Positions 15,673 to 23,014 of a DNA stretch of 33,050 nucleotides are shown here, piece after piece. Origin of the DNA: Treponema sp. UBA7590 (GTDB lineage Bacteria > Spirochaetota > Spirochaetia > Treponematales > Treponemataceae); contig DLKK01000096.1 in NCBI GenBank assembly GCA_002478955.1, positions 1-33,050 of the forward strand. Direction: 5' to 3'. A model generated the notes under the pieces. That model was not told the DNA's origin and did not search any database. It saw only the letters and a list, made by a program, of their open reading frames with translations. Position numbers and translations under genes: made by a program. Within the stretch, counting starts at the first letter, position 1, and each line of letters opens with the position of its first letter.

Positions 15673-18063
15673 CTATTTTTTTAACAGAGCCGCAAATGGA
15701 TTGTAGCTCATTCCGTCATCACTGCCGTAGTTCCTGCCGCCACGCTGACCATTTTTTTCATTGCGCTGGAAAGTTTTACCAGAATCAGTTTTTGCGCCTT
15801 TTTTTACAACAACAATTTTTCGTCTTTCGCCAGTTCTTTCAGAAGAAGATTTTGGAGCAGCCGCAGAATTTCCTCCGATTCTGTTTGCCGCATCACTTTT
15901 CAAGGAAAGACTAATACGTTTTCGGTCTTTGTCAAGACCAATAATTGTAAACTCAAAAATATCGCCAACTTTAACAACTTCCATCGGATCAGAAACAAAA
16001 TTGTCGCTCAACTCAGAAACGTGAATCAGCGCAGTTTCATGCAAACCGATATCAACAAATGCTCCAAAATCAACAACATTCTTGATTTTTCCAGTCACTT
16101 TCATTCCTTCTTTAAGGTCTTCAAACTGAACAACGCCTTTCTGCATAATCGGAGCCGGATAACCATCGCGAGGATCACGATTTGGTTTCTGAAGCTCATC
16201 AATTATATCATTCAAAGTTGTTTCGCCAATATTGTATTTTTCGCAAAGCACCTTTCGTGTCGCATTGTCGATTTTACCGCCAGATTTTACAGTTGGCAAA
16301 ACTTCCCGGGCAACAGCATAATTTTCCGGGTGAACCCAAGTATTGTCCAAAGGATCCGCACTTTCCGCAATCTTCAGGAATCCTGCGCACTGCTCAAAAG
16401 CTTTTGGACCAACGCCAGGAACTTTCTTCAATTCTTCGCGGCTCAAGATTTTTCCGTTTGCATCGCGGTAAGCAACGATTTTTTTTGCCGTTGAAGTATT
16501 GATTCCAGAAACATATTTCAAAAGCATATAAGAAGCTGTGTTCAAATTTACACCGACATTGTTTACAACCGAACCAACTACTTCATCAAGCTGTTCCGCA
16601 AGTTTCTTCTGGTTTACATCATGCTGATAAAGTCCAACGCCAATTGCTTTAGGGTCAATCTTTACAAGCTCCGCAAGAGGATCCTGCAAACGTCGCCCCA
16701 TAGAAATCGCACCACGAACCATTACGTCCAAATCCGGGAATTCTTCTGTCGCAACCGGGCTCGCTGAATAAACAGAAGCACCAGATTCGTCAACAACTGT
16801 GTATTTTACATCAGAATCAGCATAATTTTCGCTTATAACTTTAGAGACAATCGCCTGAACTTCCTGAGAACCAGTTCCGTTTCCAACCGCAATAACTTGA
16901 ATATCATACTTATCAACAGCATCATTGATTGCCTTGTATGCGCCCTCTGGATCTTGCTCCTGGAAAATCTTAAAAAATCCAAGATATTTTCCAGTCTCAT
17001 CAAGAGCGGCGCATTTTGTTCCGTTTCTGTAACCAGGGTCAACGCCCAGAACACGGCTTCCCTTGATTGGCTGTGTCATCAGAAGATTTTTCAGATTTTC
17101 ACTGAAAATTCCAATTCCGTGCGCATCTGCTTCATCAGATTCATTTGAACGTATTTCCCGTACAACCGCTGGAGAAAGCAGACGAACAATTCCGTCCTCA
17201 ATCGCTTCTTTGTGATATTTATTGTGGGTATCTGTTTTTTTAGTTATCAAGTCAATTGCCGCATCAACATCAACATCGATTGTAACTTCCAAAGCCCCTT
17301 CCCGCTCAGCACGGTTCATTGCAAGAATTCTATGAGGCTTCACCTGATTAAGCGGCTCGGCATAATCCCAATACATCTGGTAAGTGCTGGTTTTCATCGC
17401 CTGCTCTTCCGTCTGGCCTTCTGGAACAATTCCTTTTGATTTTATGTTTCCAGTCGCCATATACAAATCATGGATTGCAGTTCTGTTTTCTGATTCCTGG
17501 CTAACTCGCTCCGCAATAATATCTTTTGCGCCATCCAGAGCATCTTTTGCGGATTCAACATTAAGAGCCGAATCTTCCGCGTCTGTTTTTACATATTTTT
17601 CAGCTTCTTTTTCTATAGACGAATCATCCATCACAAGCATTGCATCTGCCAAAGGCTCAAGACCTTTTTCCTGGGCAACCATTCCACGTGTCTTCTTTTT
17701 CTTTTTGAAAGGAGCCCACAAATCCTCCAGCGCAGCAAGCGTTGTTGCAGACATAATAGCCTCGTACAACGAATCCGTAAGTTTTCCCTGGGCAAAAACG
17801 CCCTTCACAATTTCAAGGCGTCGTTCTTCAAGATTTTTATATGATTTGAACAAATGATCGCAATCACGAACCTGAACTTCATCCAAATTTCCTGTCTTTT
17901 CTTTTCGGTAACGACTGATAAAGGCAATTGTACAATCTTCCTGAATCAAACTGATAACCGCGCTAACTTGCTGAACACGAATATTAAGTTCCTCAGCAAT
18001 CTTTTTCATAATCTCAACTTCATTGACGGTCAATGCGTCAATTGCTTCTTGTGTAAATTCCAT
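15673..18063 (-). CDS. tex: Tex-family S1 RNA-binding protein
   Basis: Tex is a cytoplasmic nucleic-acid-binding protein of the Spt6-like superfamily, linked to transcription and RNA metabolism; its exact task is unsettled. The order is typical. An N-terminal helical region comes first (IAEELNIRVQQV, then ISRYRKEKTG). A YqgF/RuvC-like domain begins near residue 338 (VLGVDPGYRNG). Helix-hairpin-helix elements lie near 515-565 (VPGVGPKAFEQCAGFL). An S1 domain spans about 650-723 (VVDFGAFVDIG). A basic, Gly/Asn-rich tail follows and ends NPFAALLKK. The 796-residue length fits the family. The first ATG (18063) has no Shine-Dalgarno and lies a few bases from the predicted transcript start. Met19 (18009), preceded by GAAGTTGAG, is a possible alternative start and matches where many family members begin. 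Confidence 0.93.
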   Translation of the reverse strand: MEFTQEAIDALTVNEVEIMKKIAEELNIRVQQVSAVISLIQEDCTIAFISRYRKEKTGNLDEVQVRDCDHLFKSYKNLEERRLEIVKGVFAQGKLTDSLYEAIMSATTLAALEDLWAPFKKKKKTRGMVAQEKGLEPLADAMLVMDDSSIEKEAEKYVKTDAEDSALNVESAKDALDGAKDIIAERVSQESENRTAIHDLYMATGNIKSKGIVPEGQTEEQAMKTSTYQMYWDYAEPLNQVKPHRILAMNRAEREGALEVTIDVDVDAAIDLITKKTDTHNKYHKEAIEDGIVRLLSPAVVREIRSNESDEADAHGIGIFSENLKNLLMTQPIKGSRVLGVDPGYRNGTKCAALDETGKYLGFFKIFQEQDPEGAYKAINDAVDKYDIQVIAVGNGTGSQEVQAIVSKVISENYADSDVKYTVVDESGASVYSASPVATEEFPDLDVMVRGAISMGRRLQDPLAELVKIDPKAIGVGLYQHDVNQKKLAEQLDEVVGSVVNNVGVNLNTASYMLLKYVSGINTSTAKKIVAYRDANGKILSREELKKVPGVGPKAFEQCAGFLKIAESADPLDNTWVHPENYAVAREVLPTVKSGGKIDNATRKVLCEKYNIGETTLNDIIDELQKPNRDPRDGYPAPIMQKGVVQFEDLKEGMKVTGKIKNVVDFGAFVDIGLHETALIHVSELSDNFVSDPMEVVKVGDIFEFTIIGLDKDRKRISLSLKSDAANRIGGNSAAAPKSSSERTGERRKIVVVKKGAKTDSGKTFQRNEKNGQRGGRNYGSDDGMSYNPFAALLKK

Positions 18064-18072
18064 ATTGTTTTG

Positions 18073-18102
18073 ATTTTAACGTAATTTTTTCCCCTAAGTA
18101 AA
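18073..18102 (-). promoter_or_regulatory. Candidate tex promoter
   Basis: On the minus strand TTTACT (18102-18097) is followed after 18 bp by TAAAAT (18078-18073). Transcription would start around 18066, only about three bases before the first tex ATG. That implies a nearly leaderless message or use of the internal start at 18009. Confidence 0.4.
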
Positions 18103-18110
18103 GATTTATG

Positions 18111-18119
18111 TGATATAAT
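18111..18119 (+). promoter_or_regulatory. Extended -10 promoter of the PilZ-like gene
   Basis: TGA-TATAAT at 18111-18119 is a perfect -10 hexamer with the TGN extension. No -35 box is seen at the right spacing. Transcription would begin near 18126, giving a leader of about 17 nt that carries a GGGGG Shine-Dalgarno-like run (18134-18138). Confidence 0.6.
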
Positions 18120-18131
18120 ATTCCGAATATT
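18117..18131. promoter_or_regulatory. Perfect inverted repeat overlapping -10 and start of transcription
   Basis: AATATTC-C-GAATATT is a perfect 7-1-7 inverted repeat. It overlaps the last three bases of the TATAAT box and covers the predicted start of transcription, which is where a repressor would block. It is a candidate operator; the regulator is unknown. Confidence 0.4.
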
Positions 18132-18142
18132 TCGGGGGTAAA

Positions 18143-19075
18143 ATGAGTAACTTCGTTGATGAAATCGTAAAAGGCCGAAAAACGTTCTTTATTGCGCCCG
18201 ACCGTTCTTTGTTTCCGCAGACTTACCTTGAAGAATATCTTGCTCTAGGCTATGAATGTTATTTCATCGACACTGATATTTTTCTTCCAATAGAAATTAA
18301 AATCGATATTATTCTTTCTATTTTTAAAGATTCAATTTTATTTTTTAACATTGATGCGCCGCTTCAGGACAATACTTGGCCACGGCTTATCAGTCAGCTT
18401 CAGGAAAAATATCCGGAAGCGCAATTTGGCGTAACTTATTCAAAACGGCAAACTCCAACAGAAAAAGCAGCAATTGAAAAACTTTATCTGTACACAATTG
18501 GAATCCATTGCGGCTGCATTCAGCTTGAATACCAAAAAAAGAATAATTTTGAGCTTATAGAAAAAATGCTTTACGCAAACCAAGCCGCCGGCAGACGAAA
18601 AAATGTACGTGCAGTCTGCGCAAACAACTGCAAATTTCAATTTACCCATGAAGAAAGCGGAATTATCCAGGGAAATCTGAACGACATAAGCATTTCACAT
18701 TTTTCTGTAACACTTCCAGAAGGAATGGCGGAAATCGCCCAATACGAAAAAGTTCAAGATATTGCGTTCACAATAAAAGGCTTGCGGTTCCATTCAGATG
18801 CAGTTCTTTACATGACACGAAACACAGAAACCGGCATTCTTTATGTTTTTGCCTTTTCCACAAAATCCGGGCAAGGTGGACTGGATTTTTCAAACAAAAA
18901 ACTATTGATTCCAAAAATCTACGAAATCATGGTTGACAATTGCACTGAGCTTTTGGACAAACTTTTCAATTCTGCGACAAGGCAAAGAAAGAATTTCCAA
19001 AAGCCAAACCTTGAAGCCTTGAACGACCTGAACACCTTTATGGAAAACCTGGAAAAAGGCGAAAATCAACTATAA
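18143..19075 (+). CDS. Two-domain protein with degenerate PilZ-like domain
   Basis: Residues 1 to about 130 form an alpha/beta region (FFIAPDRSLFPQTYLEEYL, then CYFIDTDIF and ILFFNIDAP) resembling a receiver-like or Rossmann-type fold, without a clear phosphorylation site. Residues from about 150 look like PilZ, the c-di-GMP-binding fold: R152-xxx-R156 in RRKNVR, then NDISISHFSV (180-189), which corresponds to the D/N-x-S-x-x-G motif with His in place of Gly. The arginines needed for c-di-GMP are present, so binding is plausible but unproven. The C-terminal tail is charged and helical. No signal peptide or membrane segment is visible, so it is cytoplasmic. It has its own promoter and is convergent with ricT. 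PilZ assignment is from motif reading only. Confidence 0.65.
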   Translation: MSNFVDEIVKGRKTFFIAPDRSLFPQTYLEEYLALGYECYFIDTDIFLPIEIKIDIILSIFKDSILFFNIDAPLQDNTWPRLISQLQEKYPEAQFGVTYSKRQTPTEKAAIEKLYLYTIGIHCGCIQLEYQKKNNFELIEKMLYANQAAGRRKNVRAVCANNCKFQFTHEESGIIQGNLNDISISHFSVTLPEGMAEIAQYEKVQDIAFTIKGLRFHSDAVLYMTRNTETGILYVFAFSTKSGQGGLDFSNKKLLIPKIYEIMVDNCTELLDKLFNSATRQRKNFQKPNLEALNDLNTFMENLEKGENQL

Positions 19076-19095
19076 AAAAAACTCAGTTGATTTTC
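19061..19095. terminator. Shared bidirectional hairpin between convergent genes
   Basis: GAAAATCAACT (19061-19071) and AGTTGATTTTC (19085-19095) are perfect 11-bp complements around a 13-base A-rich loop. The arms are the last codons of the PilZ-like gene and of ricT, which end only 7 bp apart. Each arm ends in TTTTC in its own reading direction, which fits a weak two-way terminator. Confidence 0.5.
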
Positions 19096-19997
19096 CACTT
19101 GTTGTTTTCACGCGAAAAACGTTTTGCGTTCACCTCAAGCAAACGACCGTCGTCACCAAGCATTTTCACCATATTTGTAAGCAGATTGACTTCCGAAATC
19201 TTAAAATTTGTTCCGTCATAATAAATATGAACGCCTTCTGCCGGAAGTTTTTTGCGGGCTTCGCTGTACCAGTCAAATTCATAAGAAAGGCAGCACAACA
19301 AACGACCGCACTGTCCGCTGATTTTCATAGAATTCAAAGAAAGATTCTGGTCTTTTGCCATGCGGATAGAAACCGGGCGCAACTTGTCGCTTATTCCATG
19401 GCAACAGAATGGTCTGCCGCACGCGCCAAGTCCTCCGATTATCCGGGATTCATCGCGAACACCAATCTGACGCAATTCAATGCGCATCTTAAAGACGCTC
19501 ACCAAATCTTTCACAAGTTCCCTAAAGTCAACGCGGTTTTCCGAACTGAAAAAGAACAACGCTTTTGGCTCATCCACCAGAAAATGAACAGAAATCAGCT
19601 TCATGTCAAGTTTATGGAGCGCAACTTTTTCCTTAAAAACGCCGAAAGCCTCTTTTTCCTTCTCTTTGTTTTCCGCATCTTTTGCAAGATCCTCAGAATC
19701 AGCTTTCCGTTCAATAACAACAACATCAGCAGGCTTTATTCCAATCGGCTTTTTTGAAAGTCCGATAAATTTCGCCATATCTTTACCATATCTGGTTGGA
19801 ATAATAACTTTCTCGCCAACGCGAACATCAATTTTCTTTTCGTTTTTTGCATAAACAGTCTCGCAGGAATAATCAAGTTTCAGCACATAAAGCGGTGTGT
19901 CAAAAACATATTCCTCTTCGTGGCTGTTGTCGCCATCATCTTCCAAAGACGAAAGATTTTCGTTTTCATCTATATCTTCTTCAAAAATATCACTCAT
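19083..19997 (-). CDS. ricT: PSP1-domain protein, RicT (YaaT) homologue
   Basis: The PSP1 domain follows an acidic N-terminal extension of about 30 residues. Diagnostic are two Cys clusters, GACGRPFCC (C193, C198, C199) and GQCGRLLCCLSYE (C230, C235, C236), with RMAKDQNLSLNSMKISG between them. In Bacillus subtilis the homologue YaaT/RicT forms the Ric complex, which carries iron-sulfur clusters and acts with RNase Y in mRNA maturation. Conservation of the cysteines suggests a metal or Fe-S site here too, by inference. It is the last gene of the M23 - bactofilin - yaaR-like - ricT series. In Firmicutes yaaR and yaaT are also close neighbours. No strong Shine-Dalgarno precedes the ATG. A TATAAT 15 bp upstream may add an internal promoter. 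Confidence 0.9.
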   Translation of the reverse strand: MSDIFEEDIDENENLSSLEDDGDNSHEEEYVFDTPLYVLKLDYSCETVYAKNEKKIDVRVGEKVIIPTRYGKDMAKFIGLSKKPIGIKPADVVVIERKADSEDLAKDAENKEKEKEAFGVFKEKVALHKLDMKLISVHFLVDEPKALFFFSSENRVDFRELVKDLVSVFKMRIELRQIGVRDESRIIGGLGACGRPFCCHGISDKLRPVSIRMAKDQNLSLNSMKISGQCGRLLCCLSYEFDWYSEARKKLPAEGVHIYYDGTNFKISEVNLLTNMVKMLGDDGRLLEVNAKRFSRENNKWKIN

Positions 19998-20012
19998 ATT
20001 TTGCAGTTTTTA

Positions 20013-20018
20013 ATTATA
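20013..20018 (-). promoter_or_regulatory. Possible internal -10 box before ricT
   Basis: A perfect TATAAT on the minus strand lies in the 23-bp gap between the yaaR-like gene and ricT. I find no acceptable -35 box, so it is only a candidate. It would give a transcript with a leader of under ten bases. Confidence 0.25.
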
Positions 20019-20020
20019 CC

Positions 20021-20575
20021 TTATTCCGCCAAAAAATCCACAAGCAGACCTTTAATCTCTTCAATTTTTGACAGCAAATTTAATTTATCAGCGTGATTTT
20101 GCAGAACCATCAAGGCAAGCTCATCAAGTTTTTTGTCTATGACACGGACTTGAAAAAGCGGATCGACAGGCCTTTTTTCCTCAAAATAAACTGATTTTCG
20201 GTGGGAAACCCCCAATCTTTTTCGACTTTTAATTTCGTAATTATTTTTTTCAATATATTTTATGAATTGCCCAACAGATTTTCTGAAAGCGGCAACATTT
20301 TTTTCATTTGCAGAATCAGAAAGAGCATCTGCGGCTGTATCAACTGCATCTTTCAAGTAATTCACAGCATCTTCAAGCGAAAGCCCCGCAATCTCAATAG
20401 GAAGCCCTGAACTTGCAAGTTCCACAAGCGCCTCTTCTTTTTTCATGATATTTTCAAAAGAAGATTTTTTTGCCTTTTCAGATTTTAGTTTACCCTGCTC
20501 CTTCTGTGCTTTTTGAGAAGCAGCCGATGCAGCAGAAAAATACAGCGATGAATTCAATACATCAAATTCGCCCAT
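20021..20575 (-). CDS. YaaR-like (DUF327) protein, 184 aa
   Basis: The protein is small, helical and cytoplasmic. The segment FRKSVGQFIKYIEKNNYEIK followed by a basic patch (SRKRLG) and, near the C-terminus, VRVIDKKLDELALMVLQNH matches the DUF327/YaaR pattern as I recall it. The biochemical function of this family is not established. The N-terminal third is rich in Ala, Lys and Glu and may be flexible. The ATG overlaps the TAA of the bactofilin gene by one base (TAATG), which indicates translational coupling. Its position directly before ricT mirrors the yaaR/yaaT neighbourhood of Firmicutes and supports the name. Confidence 0.75.
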   Translation of the reverse strand: MGEFDVLNSSLYFSAASAASQKAQKEQGKLKSEKAKKSSFENIMKKEEALVELASSGLPIEIAGLSLEDAVNYLKDAVDTAADALSDSANEKNVAAFRKSVGQFIKYIEKNNYEIKSRKRLGVSHRKSVYFEEKRPVDPLFQVRVIDKKLDELALMVLQNHADKLNLLSKIEEIKGLLVDFLAE

Positions 20576-20985
20576 TAAAAGACTGCCTTATCACGGATTG
20601 CTTTTTGCTGAAGGAAATATTTTTTCGCCTCTTCAAAGCGTTCTTCATCAGAGATAGAAATGCAATGTCCCTGAAAAATAACATCATCTTCCATCTGCAC
20701 TTTTTTAGTAATGATATTTCCAATCACAGCAGAAGAAGAAAGAAGTTTTACGCCCTCTTTCGCAGAAATATCGCCTAGCACAATTCCGCCTACAATTGCT
20801 GATTTTGCGGTAAGATTTCCGCGGATTTTCGCCTTTTCGCTTATAATCACAGCTCCGTCAGTATCAATATCGCCATCAATATCGCCATCAATTCTGATAA
20901 AACCATTGACGCGCATATTTCCCTTTATAAAAGAACCGTTTCCGATTAGCGTGTTTATTGAAATATCATCTGAACGAAATGCCAT
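20575..20985 (-). CDS. Bactofilin (polymer-forming cytoskeletal protein), 136 aa
   Basis: Bactofilins assemble into membrane-associated filaments from a right-handed beta-helix and often place cell-wall enzymes. The core from about residue 10 to 115 shows the short beta-helix rungs of the family: 'GSFIKGNMRVNGFIRIDGDI', then 'AKIRGNLTAKSAIVGGIVLGDI' variants (each motif is a separate rung set). A short N-terminal tail (MAFRSDDIS) and a charged C-terminal helix flank it. The length is normal for the family. The Shine-Dalgarno AGGA overlaps the TAG stop of the M23 peptidase gene just upstream, so the two are coupled. A bactofilin next to an M23 peptidase is a recurrent pair that shapes curved or helical cells, for example CcmA with Csd1 in Helicobacter pylori. 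Confidence 0.92.
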   Translation of the reverse strand: MAFRSDDISINTLIGNGSFIKGNMRVNGFIRIDGDIDGDIDTDGAVIISEKAKIRGNLTAKSAIVGGIVLGDISAKEGVKLLSSSAVIGNIITKKVQMEDDVIFQGHCISISDEERFEEAKKYFLQQKAIRDKAVF

Positions 20986-20991
20986 ATATTC

Positions 20992-22014
20992 CTATTTAGA
21001 AAACTTAATATTGATGTATTTTACAGGATCTACAACGTCTGAACCAATATGAACTTCATAATGAAGATGCGGACCTGTCGTTACACCAGTATTTCCAATG
21101 TAACCAATAACCTGCCCCTGATTTACGAATTCACCTTTCTTCACACGTGTCGCACTCATGTGCGCATAACGAGTATACATACCATGCTTGTGGCGAATAA
21201 TAACATTTATACCAAAACTGGCATCGTAACCCACAGTTACAACCTGACCGTTTGCCGTAGCCATAATCGGGTCGCCGGAACGCCATGTAGAAAAGTCAAT
21301 TCCCTTGTGAATATACCATTGCCCCGTAATCGCATGGATATTCGGTCCGAACTGCTGGGAAATATGTACATTAGGATTATTTACCGGCCAAATGTTTGGA
21401 ATTTCGCGGAACAAAGAACTCTGGTTGTCCAGCATTTTTCCAATCTGCTCAATAGGCTGAACAGCTTCTTCAAGATATGCTGTAAGAGAACGCACGTCAG
21501 CAGTCTCGTTTACAGAACCGCTGGCAGAATCATTTGAACCAAGCAATGACATCAAATCACCGCCTTGCATAGAAGCCTGGGAAACATTGTTGTTTCTGTT
21601 CAATCCCAAAAGCGAAAGGGACTGCGAAAGCGAATTCTGAAACCGTTTTGCCGCCTGCAAAAGATTAGTGTTTTCATCCCGAAGCTCATCCAGACTTGCA
21701 AGTGTCTCGCGGTTTTTATTCATCAATCTTGAAATCTCTGTGTTGGAAATAACAGCCCGCCGATTAAAATAAAAGAAGGATGTCACAATTCCAACCACAA
21801 GAATCAGTCCGAACGAAAGCGCAAAAACATTCGTCTGGATATTTATGACCTTGCTCTGCGAATGCGGAACAATCATGATTGTGAGTTTGCTATCGAAAAT
21901 CTTAAACAGTTTTACAAAGAAATTACCAATTGCCTTAAAAAAAGAAACAAATCCGTTATGAACGTTTGAAGCAATTTTTTTTTCAATGTTTTTATATCTT
22001 TGTGTTCTTGCCAA
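20992..22014 (-). CDS. Membrane-anchored M23 (LytM-type) peptidase, 340 aa
   Basis: This is a probable peptidoglycan endopeptidase acting in the periplasm. After a basic cytoplasmic N-terminus there is one membrane segment (about residues 63-83), then a coiled-coil stretch (about 91-125), a Ser/Asn-rich linker and a C-terminal LytM domain. The zinc and catalytic residues are all present: H-K-G-I-D (H236, D240), H285 in YAHMS, and GPHLHYEV (H316, H318). I place the start at the TTG at 22014. It has GGAG at 22024-22021, six bases away, and lies about 40 bp downstream of a near-consensus promoter. The longer reading from 22089 would begin inside that promoter's -35 box. Coupling to the bactofilin gene suggests a cell-shape role. 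Confidence 0.88.
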   Translation of the reverse strand: MARTQRYKNIEKKIASNVHNGFVSFFKAIGNFFVKLFKIFDSKLTIMIVPHSQSKVINIQTNVFALSFGLILVVGIVTSFFYFNRRAVISNTEISRLMNKNRETLASLDELRDENTNLLQAAKRFQNSLSQSLSLLGLNRNNNVSQASMQGGDLMSLLGSNDSASGSVNETADVRSLTAYLEEAVQPIEQIGKMLDNQSSLFREIPNIWPVNNPNVHISQQFGPNIHAITGQWYIHKGIDFSTWRSGDPIMATANGQVVTVGYDASFGINVIIRHKHGMYTRYAHMSATRVKKGEFVNQGQVIGYIGNTGVTTGPHLHYEVHIGSDVVDPVKYINIKFSK

Positions 22015-22029
22015 GTTAATCTCCGTTAA

Positions 22030-22045
22030 TATTTTATATAAAATA
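22030..22045. promoter_or_regulatory. 16-bp AT palindrome in the leader of the M23 operon
   Basis: TATTTTATATAAAATA is a perfect palindrome about 10-25 bases downstream of the predicted transcription start of the M23 - bactofilin operon. It could be a repressor site. It is all A/T, so chance is a serious alternative. Confidence 0.25.
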
Positions 22046-22060
22046 CCACGCGATTTTTTT

Positions 22061-22089
22061 AGTATAACAAGTGAGTTACATACTGTCAA
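22061..22089 (-). promoter_or_regulatory. Strong promoter of the M23 - bactofilin - yaaR - ricT operon
   Basis: On the minus strand TTGACA (22089-22084) is followed after exactly 17 bp by TATACT (22066-22061), preceded by TGT as an extended -10. This is close to the sigma-70 consensus. Transcription should start near 22054, giving a leader of about 40 nt to the TTG start at 22014. Confidence 0.8.
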
Positions 22090-22126
22090 ATTTTATGTCG
22101 AATTTTATCTTATTAGACTTTAAAAG

Positions 22127-22155
22127 TTGACAACTAAAAAATCCTATATTATCTT
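22127..22155 (+). promoter_or_regulatory. Candidate promoter of the tatD operon
   Basis: TTGACA (22127-22132) is perfect and is followed after 17 bp by TATCTT (22150-22155), a 4/6 match. Transcription would begin near 22162. The promoter is divergent from the M23 operon promoter, with the two -35 boxes 37 bp apart. Confidence 0.5.
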
Positions 22156-22164
22156 TATCGGTAT

Positions 22165-22208
22165 AAACGAACAAAAAATGTATCGTTTTATTTAGACATT
22201 CCTGTCTA
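22165..22208 (+). promoter_or_regulatory. Two small hairpins in the tatD leader
   Basis: AAACGA (22165-22170) pairs with TCGTTT (22183-22188), and TAGACA (22193-22198) pairs with TGTCTA (22203-22208) around TTCC. Both lie in the predicted leader of about 70 nt before tatD. They do not resemble a riboswitch I know and may be incidental. Confidence 0.25.
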
Positions 22209-22233
22209 CAAAATAATCTTTTGGAAGAAAGCC

Positions 22234-23013
22234 ATGCAATTTTTTGATACTCATGCTCACATCGGGCTTATTTACGATGACCCTATCGAACAACTACGTG
22301 TAATTCAGCAAGCCAAGATTGCTGGAGTAACTCGTATTGTAAGCATTAATAATTCTCTGCACGATTTTGCCAAGGTTTATCCGCAAATAAAGGCTATTCC
22401 TGGAATTTATCATGCAGTCGGCGTCGCTCCATCTGAAGTAGCAAACCCAGGAGCAGACTACATCAATAAAATAGAAGAATATTTGAAACTTCCGAATGTT
22501 GTTGCCGTTGGCGAAACAGGACTTGACTACTACAAGCAGTTTGGCGACAAGCGTTCGCAGATTGAACTTTTTATCACTCAGCTTGAGATTGCGCAGAAAC
22601 ACAACTTGCCGGTGATAATCCACAACCGCAACGCAGGAAAGGATCTTTTCGACATATTGAAAGAAAGAATTCCTGGCGCGGGTGCAATTCTTCACTGTTA
22701 TTCAGAAGATGCTCAGTACGCGAAAAAGTGCCTCGACATGAACATCTGGTTCTCGTTCGCGGGAAACCTGACTTACAGAAACGCAAGAAATCTGCACGAG
22801 ACTGTTCTGAACATTCCGCTCGAAAGAATTCTTATTGAAACAGAGTCGCCGTTCATGATTCCTGCAGAATACCGGGAAAGAAAACGCACAATGCCGGCAT
22901 ATCTTCCGTCAACAGCAAAATTCCTTGCGGAAATGCTTGATATTGACCTGGAAAAACTCAGCGTCCAGCTTTGGAAAAACAGCTGCAAAGCGTTCAACCT
23001 GCCGGAAGAATAA
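22234..23013 (+). CDS. tatD: TatD-family metal-dependent hydrolase / DNase
   Basis: TatD proteins are cytoplasmic TIM-barrel nucleases with a divalent-metal centre, implicated in DNA 3'-end processing. All signature elements are present: DTHAHIG at the N-terminus (metal-binding H-x-H), VGETGLDYYK with the bridging Glu, PVIIHNRNA, LHCYSED, and ETESPFM near the C-terminus. The last usually reads ETDSPYL, so Asp is replaced by Glu here. At 259 residues the length is standard. GGAAGAAAG precedes the ATG. The stop codon is one base from the dusB start, so the two genes are co-transcribed. The exact substrate in this organism is unknown. Confidence 0.92.
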   Translation: MQFFDTHAHIGLIYDDPIEQLRVIQQAKIAGVTRIVSINNSLHDFAKVYPQIKAIPGIYHAVGVAPSEVANPGADYINKIEEYLKLPNVVAVGETGLDYYKQFGDKRSQIELFITQLEIAQKHNLPVIIHNRNAGKDLFDILKERIPGAGAILHCYSEDAQYAKKCLDMNIWFSFAGNLTYRNARNLHETVLNIPLERILIETESPFMIPAEYRERKRTMPAYLPSTAKFLAEMLDIDLEKLSVQLWKNSCKAFNLPEE

Positions 23014-23014
23014 A

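Noticed and set aside
19227..19757. A 176-codon open frame on the plus strand opposite ricT
   Set aside because: It lies wholly inside ricT, which has strong family motifs, has no ribosome-binding site, and its residues look like a reverse-strand shadow. The same applies to the 157-codon frames at 16021-16494 and 17384-17857 opposite tex and the 162-codon frame at 21049-21537 opposite the M23 gene.
20869..20892. Tandem 12-bp repeat in the bactofilin gene
   Set aside because: It encodes Asp-Gly-Asp-Ile twice, which is the natural rung repeat of the beta-helix. Two copies are not evidence of a variable locus.
21975..21983. A9 run (coding strand) near the start of the M23 gene as a slippage switch
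   Set aside because: A/T runs of this length are frequent in AT-rich genomes; another occurs at 27356-27364. Lys codons explain it, so I see no special signal.
22015..22089. N-terminal extension of the M23 peptidase
   Set aside because: It starts within a -35 box and runs through the -10 box of a near-consensus promoter. A better TTG start with GGAG lies downstream.
22165..22208. Riboswitch in the tatD leader
   Set aside because: Only two short hairpins of six base pairs are present, with no conserved core I recognise. It is kept only as a low-confidence structural note.
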